Shown: positions 45,586-56,288 of the stretch, piece after piece
Position numbering within the stretch: the first letter of the stretch is position 1
Layout: each line of letters opens with the position of its first letter
Assembly (NCBI GenBank): GCA_016937695.1
Contig: JAFGWC010000056.1
Location: forward strand, 1-64,000
Direction of reading: 5' to 3'
Source of the DNA: Bacteroidales bacterium
GTDB taxonomy: Bacteria > Bacteroidota > Bacteroidia > Bacteroidales > NBLH01
DNA: 64,000 bases
Notes under the pieces: model-generated
The model's database searches: none
The model's input: the letters and a program-made list of their open reading frames with translations, nothing else
What the model was told of the DNA's origin: nothing
Program-made: the position numbers and the translations under genes

Positions 45586-46800
45586 CTAATTATCAAACTC
45601 AATAATTGTTTTTTTGATGATATTGATTGCTTCCATTAATTGTTCTTCGTTTATAACTAATGGCGGTGCAAATCTAATAATATGATCGTGAGTTGGTTTT
45701 GCTAAAAGACCATTATCTCTTAAAGCCAAACAAACATCCCAGGCAGTTTTTCCTTTTATTGGTTTAATTGCAATTGCATTTAATAAACCTTTTCCTCTAA
45801 CCATTTCGATTCTGTCTGAATCGATGTTTTTTAGTTCTTTTCTGAATATTTGTCCAAGTTTTTCAGCGTTTTCGGCTAGTTTTTCGTCTTTTACAACTTC
45901 GAGTGCAGCAATAGCTACTTTATTTGCAATAGGATTACCGCCAAATGTTGAACCATGTTCGCCTGGTTTAATACATAGCATTATTTCGTCATCAGCTAAA
46001 ACAGCAGAAACAGGCATAACACCACCTGAAATTGCTTTTCCAAGTATTAAAATATCAGCATGAACTCCTTCGTGGTCAACTGCTAAGAGTTTTCCTGTAC
46101 GTGCAATACCGGTTTGTACTTCATCAGCAATAAAAAGAACATTATTAGCTTTACAAAGGTCGTACGCTTTTTTTAGATATCCTTCATCAGGAACAAAAAC
46201 ACCTGCTTCGCCTTGTATTGGTTCAACAAGAAAACCAGCAACATTTGGGTCTTTTAGTTCTTTTTCTAGAGCCGGAATATCGTTGTAAGGAATTGTTATA
46301 AATCCCGGAGTAAAAGGTCCAAAATCTTTTTTTGCATCAGGATCTGTTGACATTGAAACAATTGTGATTGTTCTTCCATGAAAATTTCCTTCGCAAACTA
46401 TAATTTTTGCTTGATTTTCAGCAATACCTTTTTTTGTATAAGCCCATTTTCTACATAGTTTCAAAGCTGTTTCATCTGCTTCTGCGCCTGTGTTCATTGG
46501 TAAAACTTTATCGTATCCAAAGTATTTAGTTACATATTCTTCGTATTCGCCCAAAACATTATTATAAAATGCTCTTGAAGTTAAAGTTAATTTTTTGGCT
46601 TGATCAACCATTGCATTAACAATTTTAGGATGGCAATGTCCTTGATTAACAGCAGAATAAGCTGATAAAAAGTCGAAATATTTTTTTCCTTCAACATCCC
46701 AAACAAATACGCCTTCGCCTTTTTCAAGTACAACTGGAAGTGGATGATAATTATGTGCACCAAATTGGTCTTCTTTTTTAATATAATCTTGAGTAGTCAT
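45586..46800 (-). CDS. rocD: Ornithine aminotransferase
   Basis: '[49 protein letters not shown]', '[22 protein letters not shown]'. Confidence 0.95.
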   Translation of the reverse strand: MTTQDYIKKEDQFGAHNYHPLPVVLEKGEGVFVWDVEGKKYFDFLSAYSAVNQGHCHPKIVNAMVDQAKKLTLTSRAFYNNVLGEYEEYVTKYFGYDKVLPMNTGAEADETALKLCRKWAYTKKGIAENQAKIIVCEGNFHGRTITIVSMSTDPDAKKDFGPFTPGFITIPYNDIPALEKELKDPNVAGFLVEPIQGEAGVFVPDEGYLKKAYDLCKANNVLFIADEVQTGIARTGKLLAVDHEGVHADILILGKAISGGVMPVSAVLADDEIMLCIKPGEHGSTFGGNPIANKVAIAALEVVKDEKLAENAEKLGQIFRKELKNIDSDRIEMVRGKGLLNAIAIKPIKGKTAWDVCLALRDNGLLAKPTHDHIIRFAPPLVINEEQLMEAINIIKKTIIEFDN

Positions 46801-46978
46801 AATATAATTGCTGTTTTTAAGTGTTAGAAAATCAATTATTTAAATAAGTTTACTGATATTTCAGTATCTTGATTTTTTCGCAAGTTTAAGACAAGTTTTT
46901 GTAATAACAAAATATAAAATGATGTTAAAAAATATTATTGAAAATTAATTATTTTTCAGTCTTTTAATTTCATTTTTT

Positions 46979-47317
46979 TTAATGAAAATTTGGAAATACT
47001 GCAATTGAACCTATTACAAATATAAAATAGATTATAAAAAATAGAAATAGTAAACCAGATAATGAAAGTCCAACAATGGCGGTGATTTTTCCTGCTTGTA
47101 AATTTTTTAATGATGATTGTGTGTATGCTTCCGGATTTTCGTTGTAAAGTTGCATGTCTTTATTATTTAAAATTAGTGCTATTACGCTTGTAACAACTCC
47201 TATAAAACCATAACACCAACAAGTTGCAATTGATACTATACCTAGCACTAAAACTGCTGTTGCGTTTGGTAAATCTATTTTATTATCAATTGAATAGTTT
47301 TTATTTATGGTTTCCAT
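46979..47317 (-). CDS. CCC-motif / DUF4190-like small membrane protein
   Basis: 'ATAVLVLGIVSIATCWCYGFIGVVTSVIALIL', 'GKITAIVGLSLSGLLFLFF'. Confidence 0.75.
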   Translation of the reverse strand: METINKNYSIDNKIDLPNATAVLVLGIVSIATCWCYGFIGVVTSVIALILNNKDMQLYNENPEAYTQSSLKNLQAGKITAIVGLSLSGLLFLFFIIYFIFVIGSIAVFPNFH

Positions 47318-47330
47318 TTTAATAATTGAT

Positions 47331-49391
47331 TTAGTTGTTTTTAATAAGTTTTATTAATAAAATTTCAATAACTAAAAAGAGCAAGGACAAAATAATGAAT
47401 ATTTTCCACAAATCTGTTCTTTCGTTTTTTAATTCGTTAAGTTCAGAATTTAAATTATCTTGTTTTGATGATAATATTTGTGTGTTTATTAGTTTATTTT
47501 GTTTTATTAAATTTAAAATTTCATCGTTTGTATAAAAATAGACTTCAGATTCTTTTCTGTCGTAATTAAATGATAATCCGCTAATTGTATCTCCATTATT
47601 TGTTAAAAAGTAGTTTCCTTCTTTTGTTATTTCATCAAGCATTGTTATTTTAATATTGTTTTTGGAATTTACTGTATTAGGAATAAAATCAAAATTATTT
47701 TCTGAATTTTTAATATGTAAAATTTGGTCGCCATCTAGTTTTTTTGTACTTAAATTTATATTTTTTTCTTTGCCGATTACATAGTATAATTTATTGTTTT
47801 CCAGACTATAAGCTGCAATATTATAGATTGTTGGAACAAATAATGGATGTATTACAAAATTGCTGTTTGTTTGGTTGATTGGAAAACTGAAAATATAAAC
47901 ATTAGATTTTTCAAAATTTAACTGACTTAATAAAATGTCATCATTAACAGATTTTAGTATAACTTTTTCGAAGTTTAAGGCAGAATTTGTTTTTTTGAAA
48001 TGTCTTTTTATTTCAGGAAGAATAGGTTTTTCGGTTTGTTTATTAAAAACTCCGTTGTAAATAAAATGTTGGTATTCAATTAATCCAATTTGTGTTTTAT
48101 TAGTATCTAAATATTGAAATTTTTCTGCATTTAAACTAGATAATAGCTCATTATAATTTATTAAATCGCCATTTTGATTTGGAATAAATAAAAGATTGCC
48201 GCCATTATTAATATATTCTTTTATCAATTGAATAAATCCTGAAGAAAAGTTTTCTATTTCATCGAGTATAATTAGTTGATATTTAGATATATCTGATGTT
48301 TTGAGATTTGTAATATTTGAATAATCAAGCAAAAAGTCGATTTTATTTTCGAATAATGCTTTTATAAATTTATTTTCATTATTATTAGCGAGCAAAAGTA
48401 TTTGTATTTTATTGATAATGTGGTAATTAAAATAAAAACTATTGTCAAAACTAATTGGATAATCAGTAATTTCAAGCTTTGCATTTAAATTACCTTTTTC
48501 GGTATTTGTGAAATTAATTTGGATATTTATTGTAGATTTTTCATCAATATTAAAATTGCTTACAGCTTTTTGTTTATTGTTGATTAACAGCTTTATAGGA
48601 ATATTTTCATAAGTTTCTGTGCCTGTATTTGTAATTTTCACATTAAGCGTTTCAACTTTATTAAATCTTCTTTCGGGCGATTCGAACCAAACTGAGTCTA
48701 TATAAATATTATTTAACTTATTGCCTGCTAACGGAATTATATTTAAAATTAAGTTAGAGTCTGATTTAATTTTTTGAAAATCAGAAATGTTTTTTTGAAA
48801 ATCAGAAATTAAAAAAGAATTATTCAAAAATTTTGTGTTTTTAAATTCATCGTTTAAAAATTGTGTTTGAAAATCAATAATTTCACTAATTGATTTTCTT
48901 TTTGCCGATAAATCTGTATTATTTATAAATTTTAAAATTTGTTCTTTGTTAGTAATATTTCTGTGTTTTGCTTCTAATTGATTATTTATAAAAGTAAATT
49001 TTTGATTATTATCAAAAGAATTTACAATAAGTTTAGCTCTTTCTTTTGCGGCATCAAAAATATTTCCATTTACACTTTCGGCGTTCATACTGAATGAGTT
49101 ATCTATATAAATAGAAACTATTTTTTCTTCAATATTTTTATATTCTTTATTTTTATCGATATAAGGAAAAGAAAATGCTGTAACCAAACTTATCAGAAAT
49201 AAAATTCTGCTTATTAGAATTAATATTTGTTTTAAGCGTGATTTTGAATGACTTTCATTTTTTAAGTTTTCTAAAAAACGTATATTGCTGAAATAAATAG
49301 TTTTATGAAATCTAAAATTAAAAAGATGAATTATAATTGGAATTATAATTAAGAATAAAGCCCAAAGAAAGTTAGGATATAAAAATGTCAT
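47331..49391 (-). CDS. BatA N-terminal-domain / VWA-like membrane protein
   Basis: 'MTFLYPNFLWALFLIIIPIIIHLFNFRFHKTIYFSNIRFLENLKNE' N-terminus; C-terminal TM. Confidence 0.88.
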   Translation of the reverse strand: MTFLYPNFLWALFLIIIPIIIHLFNFRFHKTIYFSNIRFLENLKNESHSKSRLKQILILISRILFLISLVTAFSFPYIDKNKEYKNIEEKIVSIYIDNSFSMNAESVNGNIFDAAKERAKLIVNSFDNNQKFTFINNQLEAKHRNITNKEQILKFINNTDLSAKRKSISEIIDFQTQFLNDEFKNTKFLNNSFLISDFQKNISDFQKIKSDSNLILNIIPLAGNKLNNIYIDSVWFESPERRFNKVETLNVKITNTGTETYENIPIKLLINNKQKAVSNFNIDEKSTINIQINFTNTEKGNLNAKLEITDYPISFDNSFYFNYHIINKIQILLLANNNENKFIKALFENKIDFLLDYSNITNLKTSDISKYQLIILDEIENFSSGFIQLIKEYINNGGNLLFIPNQNGDLINYNELLSSLNAEKFQYLDTNKTQIGLIEYQHFIYNGVFNKQTEKPILPEIKRHFKKTNSALNFEKVILKSVNDDILLSQLNFEKSNVYIFSFPINQTNSNFVIHPLFVPTIYNIAAYSLENNKLYYVIGKEKNINLSTKKLDGDQILHIKNSENNFDFIPNTVNSKNNIKITMLDEITKEGNYFLTNNGDTISGLSFNYDRKESEVYFYTNDEILNLIKQNKLINTQILSSKQDNLNSELNELKNERTDLWKIFIILSLLFLVIEILLIKLIKNN

Positions 49392-49435
49392 AGCTTATTG
49401 ACAATATTATTAAATTATGGAAAAAATTAAGGCTT

Positions 49436-50008
49436 TTATTTTTTATTTAAAACTTCAGTTTTTTCATTGGCTAAAAGAAGTAATGTTTCGTGCCAAGGTG
49501 GAGCGGCTCTTAAAACACCATCAAAAATATTTTCAGGATTTTCAATAATTTTTGAATAAATAAACTTTGTATCATCAATACATTTTTTTAAAAATGTAAT
49601 TACTTCTTTTTCATCTTTAAATTCTGAAAGTTCTTTATATCTAGGAAATTCACTGCCAATTCCTCCTCTGTCAGAAGTGTATATCATTTCATCGTCGGTT
49701 ATCCAATTTGATAGATTTTCTCTGAAAAAATCTCTGTATTTGAGCCTTAATTCACGATTTACGCCATTAGTTCTAACCAGAATATTCATTCCAACATGAC
49801 TGTAATGTTTTTTTTCACTTACTTTGAAAAAGCCAATGTTAATTCCAAAAACATAAGTCATATCGCCATTTACAAAGCCTAATCCATGAAAATGCCAATC
49901 GCCGGAAATTCTTTGATGAGTATACAAACCAAGATTATCTTTGAAATAAGGTTTTATTTCCAGAAAAACTTGTTTAATATTTTCTCGTTTAATTAAATTA
50001 TCACTCAT
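49436..50008 (-). CDS. Hypothetical protein
   Basis: Long ORF with normal composition and start; no family recognised. Confidence 0.6.
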   Translation of the reverse strand: MSDNLIKRENIKQVFLEIKPYFKDNLGLYTHQRISGDWHFHGLGFVNGDMTYVFGINIGFFKVSEKKHYSHVGMNILVRTNGVNRELRLKYRDFFRENLSNWITDDEMIYTSDRGGIGSEFPRYKELSEFKDEKEVITFLKKCIDDTKFIYSKIIENPENIFDGVLRAAPPWHETLLLLANEKTEVLNKK

Positions 50009-50401
50009 TTTCAGTTGTTTACCAGCTTTATTTATTCAATAATAGTGTAGTTTTTATTATTTATTTGTTCCAAATATAATGAAATTATTTTGCAAATAAA
50101 AAAGACTTTAATTTAAATAACCAATATCTTTATAAAAATCCTATTAAAAAATCAATTTTTATACCAATATCGATATATTAACTTGTATAATTATAAATAA
50201 AAAAAGTAATTTTTTGAATATGAGATTTTATATAAATTTATTTATTTTTGCTTTTATCTTAGAATTAAATTAATTTAGGCTTTTTATAAAAAAATAAAAT
50301 ACATTTATTTACAATTTACAAAAGATTTTAAAAAGCTTTAAACTAAAAATTGTGAATTTTGTTTAATACTGCTTCAATTAAAAAAACAATTAAAAATAAT
50401 A

Positions 50402-50812
50402 ATGATGAAAAAAACAAGCTATTTATTTATTAGTCTACTTATTATCGCATTTATAAGTTCTTGTACAAAATCACCTTCAGATATGATTGTTGGCGAATGG
50501 AAAATATCGGAAATAAAAACTTCGGAAGAAATACCTGATGAGCAAAAGGAAGTTTACAAACAAATTATGGAAGATATGAAATCCAGTACAAAAATTGAAT
50601 TTAAAAGTGATGGAACATATCAGCAAACTATTTCTGAAGAAACAACTACCGGAAAATGGAGTTTTACTGAAAATGAAAATACTTTGGTAATGATAAACGA
50701 AAATGGTAAAACAGAACCTGCTAAAATTATTGAATTAACAGAAAACAAACTTGTGTTGGAAAATCAATTAGATCAAACTAAAAATACAATTTCTTGGGAA
50801 AAAGTAAAATAG
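50402..50812 (+). CDS. Lipocalin-like lipoprotein
   Basis: Lipobox 'IAFISSC'; 'IVGEWKISEIK...TKIEFKSDGTYQQTISEETTTGKWSFTENENTLVMI'. Confidence 0.75.
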   Translation: MMKKTSYLFISLLIIAFISSCTKSPSDMIVGEWKISEIKTSEEIPDEQKEVYKQIMEDMKSSTKIEFKSDGTYQQTISEETTTGKWSFTENENTLVMINENGKTEPAKIIELTENKLVLENQLDQTKNTISWEKVK

Positions 50813-50981
50813 CTTTTAAATTTTACTTTATTTTATTAATTTAGATATTTACAATTGGTTTTTTTTTTACATGTTTGTATTTAAAATTATCAGAAAATTA
50901 ATAATTTCTGATATAAATTTACAAAATATTAGTTTTTTGTAGTCATAAAAGGTATTGTAAATAATTTGAGAAAATTGATAG

Positions 50982-51875
50982 ATGAAAGATATTTGTGCAA
51001 TATATTTAAAAGAAAATAAAGCAATTGTTAAAAAGCTTGTTTCTAAACTTGAATCTGATGGAATTTCATGCTGGGTTGCACCTCGTGATTTTAATCAAGA
51101 AGATAAAGAAATAGTAAGAGAAGTAATCGAAAAATCAAGAATTTTACTTCTTGTGTTAGATAATAATACTACTAAAAATAAACAAATAGTTGATATTCTT
51201 GAGATTGCATTAGATAATAATTTGCAAATTATTCCTTTTGTAACAGGAAAAATTGATACAGACTTATATTCAGAATACTTTTTTTATTCATTTAGTTGGG
51301 TTGATGCATTTGAAGACGAATTTGATGAAGCTTATGAAGTTTTATTAGAGGCAATTGATGAACTTTCAGAAGGTAAAACAAAGAAATCAGCGCATTTAAA
51401 AAAATCGGATACTAAAAATACAGTGAACAAAAACTGGTACATTGCAGCAATATCAACAATTGTAATTTTTGTTGTGTATTTTGTTTATAATCAAGCATTT
51501 AAAAATAAATATGAAGATGTTATTCTTGGACAATGGCAACTTGCCGATTATTCTGATAATTTGAGAAGAGCGCCTCAGGATAGTTTAAACATTATTAATC
51601 AAATACAAATAATGAAAAAAAATGCATTAATGATTTTTAATGAAGATAACTCTTTTGAAAGACGCGGATTTGCTCCGGAACCACAAATTGGACAATGGAA
51701 AATTGGCGAAAAAGGTAAATATTTATATTTAACACCATTTGGCACACAGCAAGAAGACAAAATTAATATAGAAAAACTTGATGATAATACTTTAATGCTC
51801 GTTGTTAGAGAAAAAATTCCGACTGTAAATGCAGATTCTATTGATGTAATAACTAAACTTACCTTTTCCAAATAA
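50982..51875 (+). CDS. TIR-like domain - TM helix - lipocalin-like domain protein
   Basis: 'KAIVKKLVSKLESDGISCWVAPRDFNQEDKEIVREVIEKSRILLLVLDNNTTKNKQIVDILEIALDNNLQIIPF' TIR-like; TM 'NWYIAAISTIVIFVVYFVYNQ'; C-terminal 'ILGQWQLADYS...IGQWKIGEKGKYLYLT'. Confidence 0.8.
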   Translation: MKDICAIYLKENKAIVKKLVSKLESDGISCWVAPRDFNQEDKEIVREVIEKSRILLLVLDNNTTKNKQIVDILEIALDNNLQIIPFVTGKIDTDLYSEYFFYSFSWVDAFEDEFDEAYEVLLEAIDELSEGKTKKSAHLKKSDTKNTVNKNWYIAAISTIVIFVVYFVYNQAFKNKYEDVILGQWQLADYSDNLRRAPQDSLNIINQIQIMKKNALMIFNEDNSFERRGFAPEPQIGQWKIGEKGKYLYLTPFGTQQEDKINIEKLDDNTLMLVVREKIPTVNADSIDVITKLTFSK

Positions 51876-51881
51876 ATTTTA

Positions 51882-52475
51882 ATGGAAAAAAATAAAAATA
51901 TCGAATTAAATTATATTGATATTCCAAAAGTTTTTTATGCTGAAAAATCAAATAATTTATTTTCTAAATGCATTATGTGTGATAAAAACTTATTGGAAGA
52001 AAATACATTTTATCATATCGAAAAATCTTTGAAAAAAAATTTAAAATCAGGCCAAACCGAATTAATTTTTGAATATGCTTTGTGTATAAATTGTCAACAA
52101 AAAATTGCCGAAGAATTTTCAAAAGAAACTATCGAAAGAATTAAAATGTATTATGATTTATATGTTGATTTTAAAAAAAGATACGAGGAATTGACAAAAG
52201 ATAAAATAATTGACGTAAATAGTTGGATTTCAAATTGTATTTTCACAAAAAAGCCTATTTCCGAATTAAATGAATATCACATTGGTGCATTGTGCGTTGG
52301 CAAAAAACTTATATTAGATGCTCTTCCTTTTGCTGTTAGTTGGGACGCGATTAATGAAATGGAAAGTTTATATTCAAAAAAAACAAAAGATGCACTAGAT
52401 GGATTTAAAGATTTAATAATGCCGCCAGAAATAAGAGAGAAAATCCCTGATGGGAGTAGAGTTATTTTAATTTAG
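51882..52475 (+). CDS. Hypothetical protein with two CxxC motifs (possible zinc ribbon)
   Basis: 'SKCIMCDKNLLEEN' and 'YALCINCQQKIAEEF'; starts 7 nt after the stop of the TIR-like gene. Confidence 0.65.
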   Translation: MEKNKNIELNYIDIPKVFYAEKSNNLFSKCIMCDKNLLEENTFYHIEKSLKKNLKSGQTELIFEYALCINCQQKIAEEFSKETIERIKMYYDLYVDFKKRYEELTKDKIIDVNSWISNCIFTKKPISELNEYHIGALCVGKKLILDALPFAVSWDAINEMESLYSKKTKDALDGFKDLIMPPEIREKIPDGSRVILI

Positions 52476-52527
52476 AAATAAATGCAATGAATAAAAGAGA
52501 TTTAATTTATAATAAAAATTAAAAATT

Positions 52528-53415
52528 GTGAAAAGAGCAAAAAATATTCTTAGAGTTTTGCTTTATCTTTCTGTATTTGTTGTAATTTATTACTTATATC
52601 GGTTTGATTATCTTGTTATTAGCTTAATTAAATTCAATTTTTTATACTTATTTATTTCTGTTGTTTTATTATGGCTTGGATTTTATATTAGTACACTTAG
52701 CTGGCAAAAAAGTCTGAAAGTTTATAATATTAATATAAGCAAATCGCTTGCAGTGTATTCGCATGGTATTTCTGTTTTTGCAAAATACATTCCGGGTAAA
52801 ATATGGGTTATTCTTGGCAGAGCGTCAATTGTTTCTGAGAAAGAATATTTATTATCGCAAACAGCAAGTGTTTCGTTAAAAGAACAATTGGTTTATCTTT
52901 TTACAGGACTTGTAATTAGTTGTATAATACTTCCTTTGGCAAATATTGATTTGATAATTTTATTCTTTGTTTATATTTCAACAATTGTATTAGGAATATT
53001 TCTATTTAACAAAATAGTTCATGAAAAGCTTATTCTTTTATTAGAAAAATTATTTAAAAAAAAGCTTGATATTCCATATATTAATATTAGAAAATCTTTT
53101 CCATATTATTTATATATAATTATTTACTGGTTAATATGGAGTTTTGCATTTTATTTTTTTGTGAAATCAATTTTACCCGATACACTTCTAATTACAGCTT
53201 TCTTTTTTCCAGTAAGCGTAAGTTATGGATTAATTGCAATTATTGTTCCTGGTGGAATTGGCGTTAGGGAAAGTATAATTGCATTGTTATTAACAAGTAT
53301 AGGTGTTGATGCATCTTTAGCAATAAGCATTTCAGTTATACAAAGGCTTTGGTTTATTTTTGGCGAAGTGTTTATATTTACTTTAGCTTTAATAGTTAAA
53401 AATAAAGCAATTTAG
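52528..53415 (+). CDS. Lysylphosphatidylglycerol synthase TM-like / flippase-like membrane protein (GTG start)
   Basis: 'GIVVPGGIGVRESIIALLL'-type motif: 'YGLIAIIVPGGIGVRESIIALLLTSIGVDASLAISISVIQRLWFIFGE'. Confidence 0.75.
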   Translation: MKRAKNILRVLLYLSVFVVIYYLYRFDYLVISLIKFNFLYLFISVVLLWLGFYISTLSWQKSLKVYNINISKSLAVYSHGISVFAKYIPGKIWVILGRASIVSEKEYLLSQTASVSLKEQLVYLFTGLVISCIILPLANIDLIILFFVYISTIVLGIFLFNKIVHEKLILLLEKLFKKKLDIPYINIRKSFPYYLYIIIYWLIWSFAFYFFVKSILPDTLLITAFFFPVSVSYGLIAIIVPGGIGVRESIIALLLTSIGVDASLAISISVIQRLWFIFGEVFIFTLALIVKNKAI

Positions 53416-54513
53416 TTATTTATTAAGTCTTTCATTATCCTGAATATCCATCCACATTGCAAAAAGTAACGACTGAAATCCACTAATAAATAAAAATATA
53501 AAAGCTAAAACAGTTACCGGATTTGCATTTATTCCAAGAATAACTAAGTTTAAAATTTTTAATCCAAATGGTATTGAGGTAGCAATAAGTAGAAATCCTA
53601 AATAATACAATATAAATAAAGGGTGGAAACTTTTTAATAAATATTTTTGAAAAAGACGCCTGAAAAATCCAAGAATAAGAATTAATGAAATTTTTGGAAT
53701 TACTTTAAATATTTTCATTTTTGATTCTTCACCAATTTCATAAACCGGTTTTATTGGAACCTCTTTTATTGTGCAAAAATTAATATTTAGTTTAACTAAT
53801 ATGTCGTTAGGATATCCATAAGATTTATATAATTTATGCAACTTTAATTGTTTTAATCCTTTTAAAGAAATAGCAGTAAAAGCAGTTTGTGTATCAGAAA
53901 TATGCCAATAACCGCTTGCCACTTTTGTTAAAATTGACAGCACAGAATTACCAAAGTATCTAACTTTTGGAATAACCAGATTGGCACCAGGATAAATCAA
54001 TCTGTTTCCTTTTACATAATCAATATTTTCATCAATTACCGGTAAGCATATGTTTAGTAATTCACTTGGATCCATCTGACCATCACCATCAACTTTTGCT
54101 ACACAATATATCTCATTATCTCTGCACCACTTATATCCGTTAGCAACTGAAGCACCAACACCACTATTTTTAAGATGTTCAATCAGAATAATTCTTGACT
54201 TTTCGGGAGATTTATTATAAATATCACTTTCAGGAAAAAGTTTTTTTTCTTCAATTAAAATTCGTTGTAACTCAATATCAACAGCATTATATCTATTTTT
54301 AATTATAACTTTCTTTCCAATCATTACGTTTAAATAATTGTTTTTATCATCATTAATTTTTTTTCTTACCAGCTCCGATGTTTTATCATTGGAACCATCA
54401 TTTACAATGATAATTCGATCAACAAATTCAGGAATTGAATCAATTACAAGTTCAATTTGTCGTTCTTCGTTATATGCCGGAACAACCACAGCAATGGTTT
54501 TTCCGTTAATCAT
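53416..54513 (-). CDS. Glycosyltransferase family 2 membrane protein
   Basis: 'GKTIAVVVPAYNEERQIELVIDSIPEFVDRIIIVNDGSNDKTSELV', 'VAKVDGDGQMDPSEL'. The start at 54513 fits the family better than the longer ORF. Confidence 0.85.
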   Translation of the reverse strand: MINGKTIAVVVPAYNEERQIELVIDSIPEFVDRIIIVNDGSNDKTSELVRKKINDDKNNYLNVMIGKKVIIKNRYNAVDIELQRILIEEKKLFPESDIYNKSPEKSRIILIEHLKNSGVGASVANGYKWCRDNEIYCVAKVDGDGQMDPSELLNICLPVIDENIDYVKGNRLIYPGANLVIPKVRYFGNSVLSILTKVASGYWHISDTQTAFTAISLKGLKQLKLHKLYKSYGYPNDILVKLNINFCTIKEVPIKPVYEIGEESKMKIFKVIPKISLILILGFFRRLFQKYLLKSFHPLFILYYLGFLLIATSIPFGLKILNLVILGINANPVTVLAFIFLFISGFQSLLFAMWMDIQDNERLNK

Positions 54514-56242
54514 ACTTTTCAGAATAAGTTTTAAATACCCTTTTAGCCTCAATTAATAACATTTCGTTATACGAAACATTTTTCTTTTTTGCCATTTTTT
54601 CAACTTCTAAGCGCCAATCATAACATTTGTCTATATATTGCATATAATAATCAATCTTTAATTGATTAAAATAGTTTTCTGCTTTTTTGTTTTTTATCAA
54701 TTCAAATGCATAGTTTTTTAAAATGGAATCAGTTTTAAGTGAAATACTTTTTAAACTATCTATTAGTAAATAATTTTTCTTGTAATCTTTTATAATTCTT
54801 TCAACAAGCATTGAGTCAGTTATTTCTGAATTTTTATCATGTTCCGGAATTGCTATGTAAATTCCCTGTCTGGCTTTTTCATAATCAGGAATTAAATGTA
54901 TTTTCAGGTATTTACATGTAGGATTTATTTTTAAAAATGTTTCCCAATAAGCTTCTTTTGTCATCCACCAATAATGGATTGCTCCATTTTTATATTGCCT
55001 GGTTTGAAAAAGATTAAAAAACACAAATAATACAACCAGAGAAACAGAAATTTTATAAATCCATTTTCTTTTTAATAATGAAAACATTATAGCAGCAAAT
55101 GGGAGTGCTAATATTCCATATAAATCAACCATTGATCTTTGACCAAAAGCACCGCCAAACCACCAGCTCCACCATGAAGATAATATATAAACATAAATAA
55201 TTAATAAAAAGGCAATTGCTACTGCATATTTTTTCTTTTGCTGATATAAAAAATAAATTCCAATAGTTGCAAATAACATTAAAGGAGTATAGACATACCA
55301 TCCTTTTTTATAGCTAAACAGAAAATCACTTAATTGTGGATTCAAGAAGAAAAATTTTCCACCTGTTTCTCCATAAGAAAAATACAAAAATTGTCCGGAA
55401 ATATATTTCCAGTATATAAATTGAGGAATCCAAACCAAAATAAAACTAAAAAACATCAATAAAATTAATTTCCATTTTGATAATAGGTCAATAATTGATT
55501 CTTTAAAACTTTTCAGATTATAAACTTCCCATAATGGAATTAATATAAGAATTAAAATATTTGTAGGTCTAATTAGTGAAATTATGCCGCCTAATAAACC
55601 AAGAATCACAGTATGCTTTACCGTATGGCTTTTGTGCCATTTAATCAAAAAATATAAAAATAAAACAATTAGCACAAAATTATATCCATGAGACATTGCT
55701 GCTTCATATGTAACATAATACAACAGATTGGTTCCAAATCCTACAAAAAAAAGAGTAATTGCCACAATTTTTTCAGGATAGAATTGTCTTAATATTTTCC
55801 GTAAAACAAATAATCCTAAAATAAAATAAAAAAAAGTGCTAAATGCCAAAGCATAATGATACGGTAAGGAGTATCCGTCTGCTTGGTATTGAGGATTTAA
55901 AAGAGCTACAGTATGTGCAATTGCAAAAAAAGGCGCGTATAAAACTGAAAGTCCCATGGAAGTAATAATTCCTTTTTTCCTTGTTGGAGTATTTATCGGC
56001 CAAATCCATTTATTAAATTTTTGTGGATTTTCGTTAATAAAATTTAAAGAAATGTCATGATATATAAAAGCAGCAGGTAAATATGCATAATACGATTTTA
56101 TATCCCATTTTATAACTCCTTCATTATCTGCCCAATTATGGTGATTTGTGTTAATAACAGGTATTAATAAAATATATAAAATTATAATCCAACTGCTTGG
56201 TTTTATTTTTCGCAAAGTATTTGATTTGGTTTTTATGTTCAT
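54506..56242 (-). CDS. Multi-pass membrane protein, probable GT39/GT83-like glycosyltransferase
   Basis: About 10 hydrophobic segments; 'NHHNWADNEGVIKWDIKSYYAYLPAAFIYHD'. Confidence 0.65.
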   Translation of the reverse strand: MNIKTKSNTLRKIKPSSWIIILYILLIPVINTNHHNWADNEGVIKWDIKSYYAYLPAAFIYHDISLNFINENPQKFNKWIWPINTPTRKKGIITSMGLSVLYAPFFAIAHTVALLNPQYQADGYSLPYHYALAFSTFFYFILGLFVLRKILRQFYPEKIVAITLFFVGFGTNLLYYVTYEAAMSHGYNFVLIVLFLYFLIKWHKSHTVKHTVILGLLGGIISLIRPTNILILILIPLWEVYNLKSFKESIIDLLSKWKLILLMFFSFILVWIPQFIYWKYISGQFLYFSYGETGGKFFFLNPQLSDFLFSYKKGWYVYTPLMLFATIGIYFLYQQKKKYAVAIAFLLIIYVYILSSWWSWWFGGAFGQRSMVDLYGILALPFAAIMFSLLKRKWIYKISVSLVVLFVFFNLFQTRQYKNGAIHYWWMTKEAYWETFLKINPTCKYLKIHLIPDYEKARQGIYIAIPEHDKNSEITDSMLVERIIKDYKKNYLLIDSLKSISLKTDSILKNYAFELIKNKKAENYFNQLKIDYYMQYIDKCYDWRLEVEKMAKKKNVSYNEMLLIEAKRVFKTYSEKYD

Positions 56243-56288
56243 TTTTGTAAATTTCAGATAAAGATTGTATGGTTAAACAGTCTTTTAT

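Noticed and set aside
54514-54552. Longer start of the GT2 gene (MRLKGYLKLILKS...)
   Set aside because: It would overlap the upstream gene by 47 nt. The Met at 54513, directly before GKTIAVVVPAYNEE, fits the GT2 family and leaves a typical 8-nt overlap.
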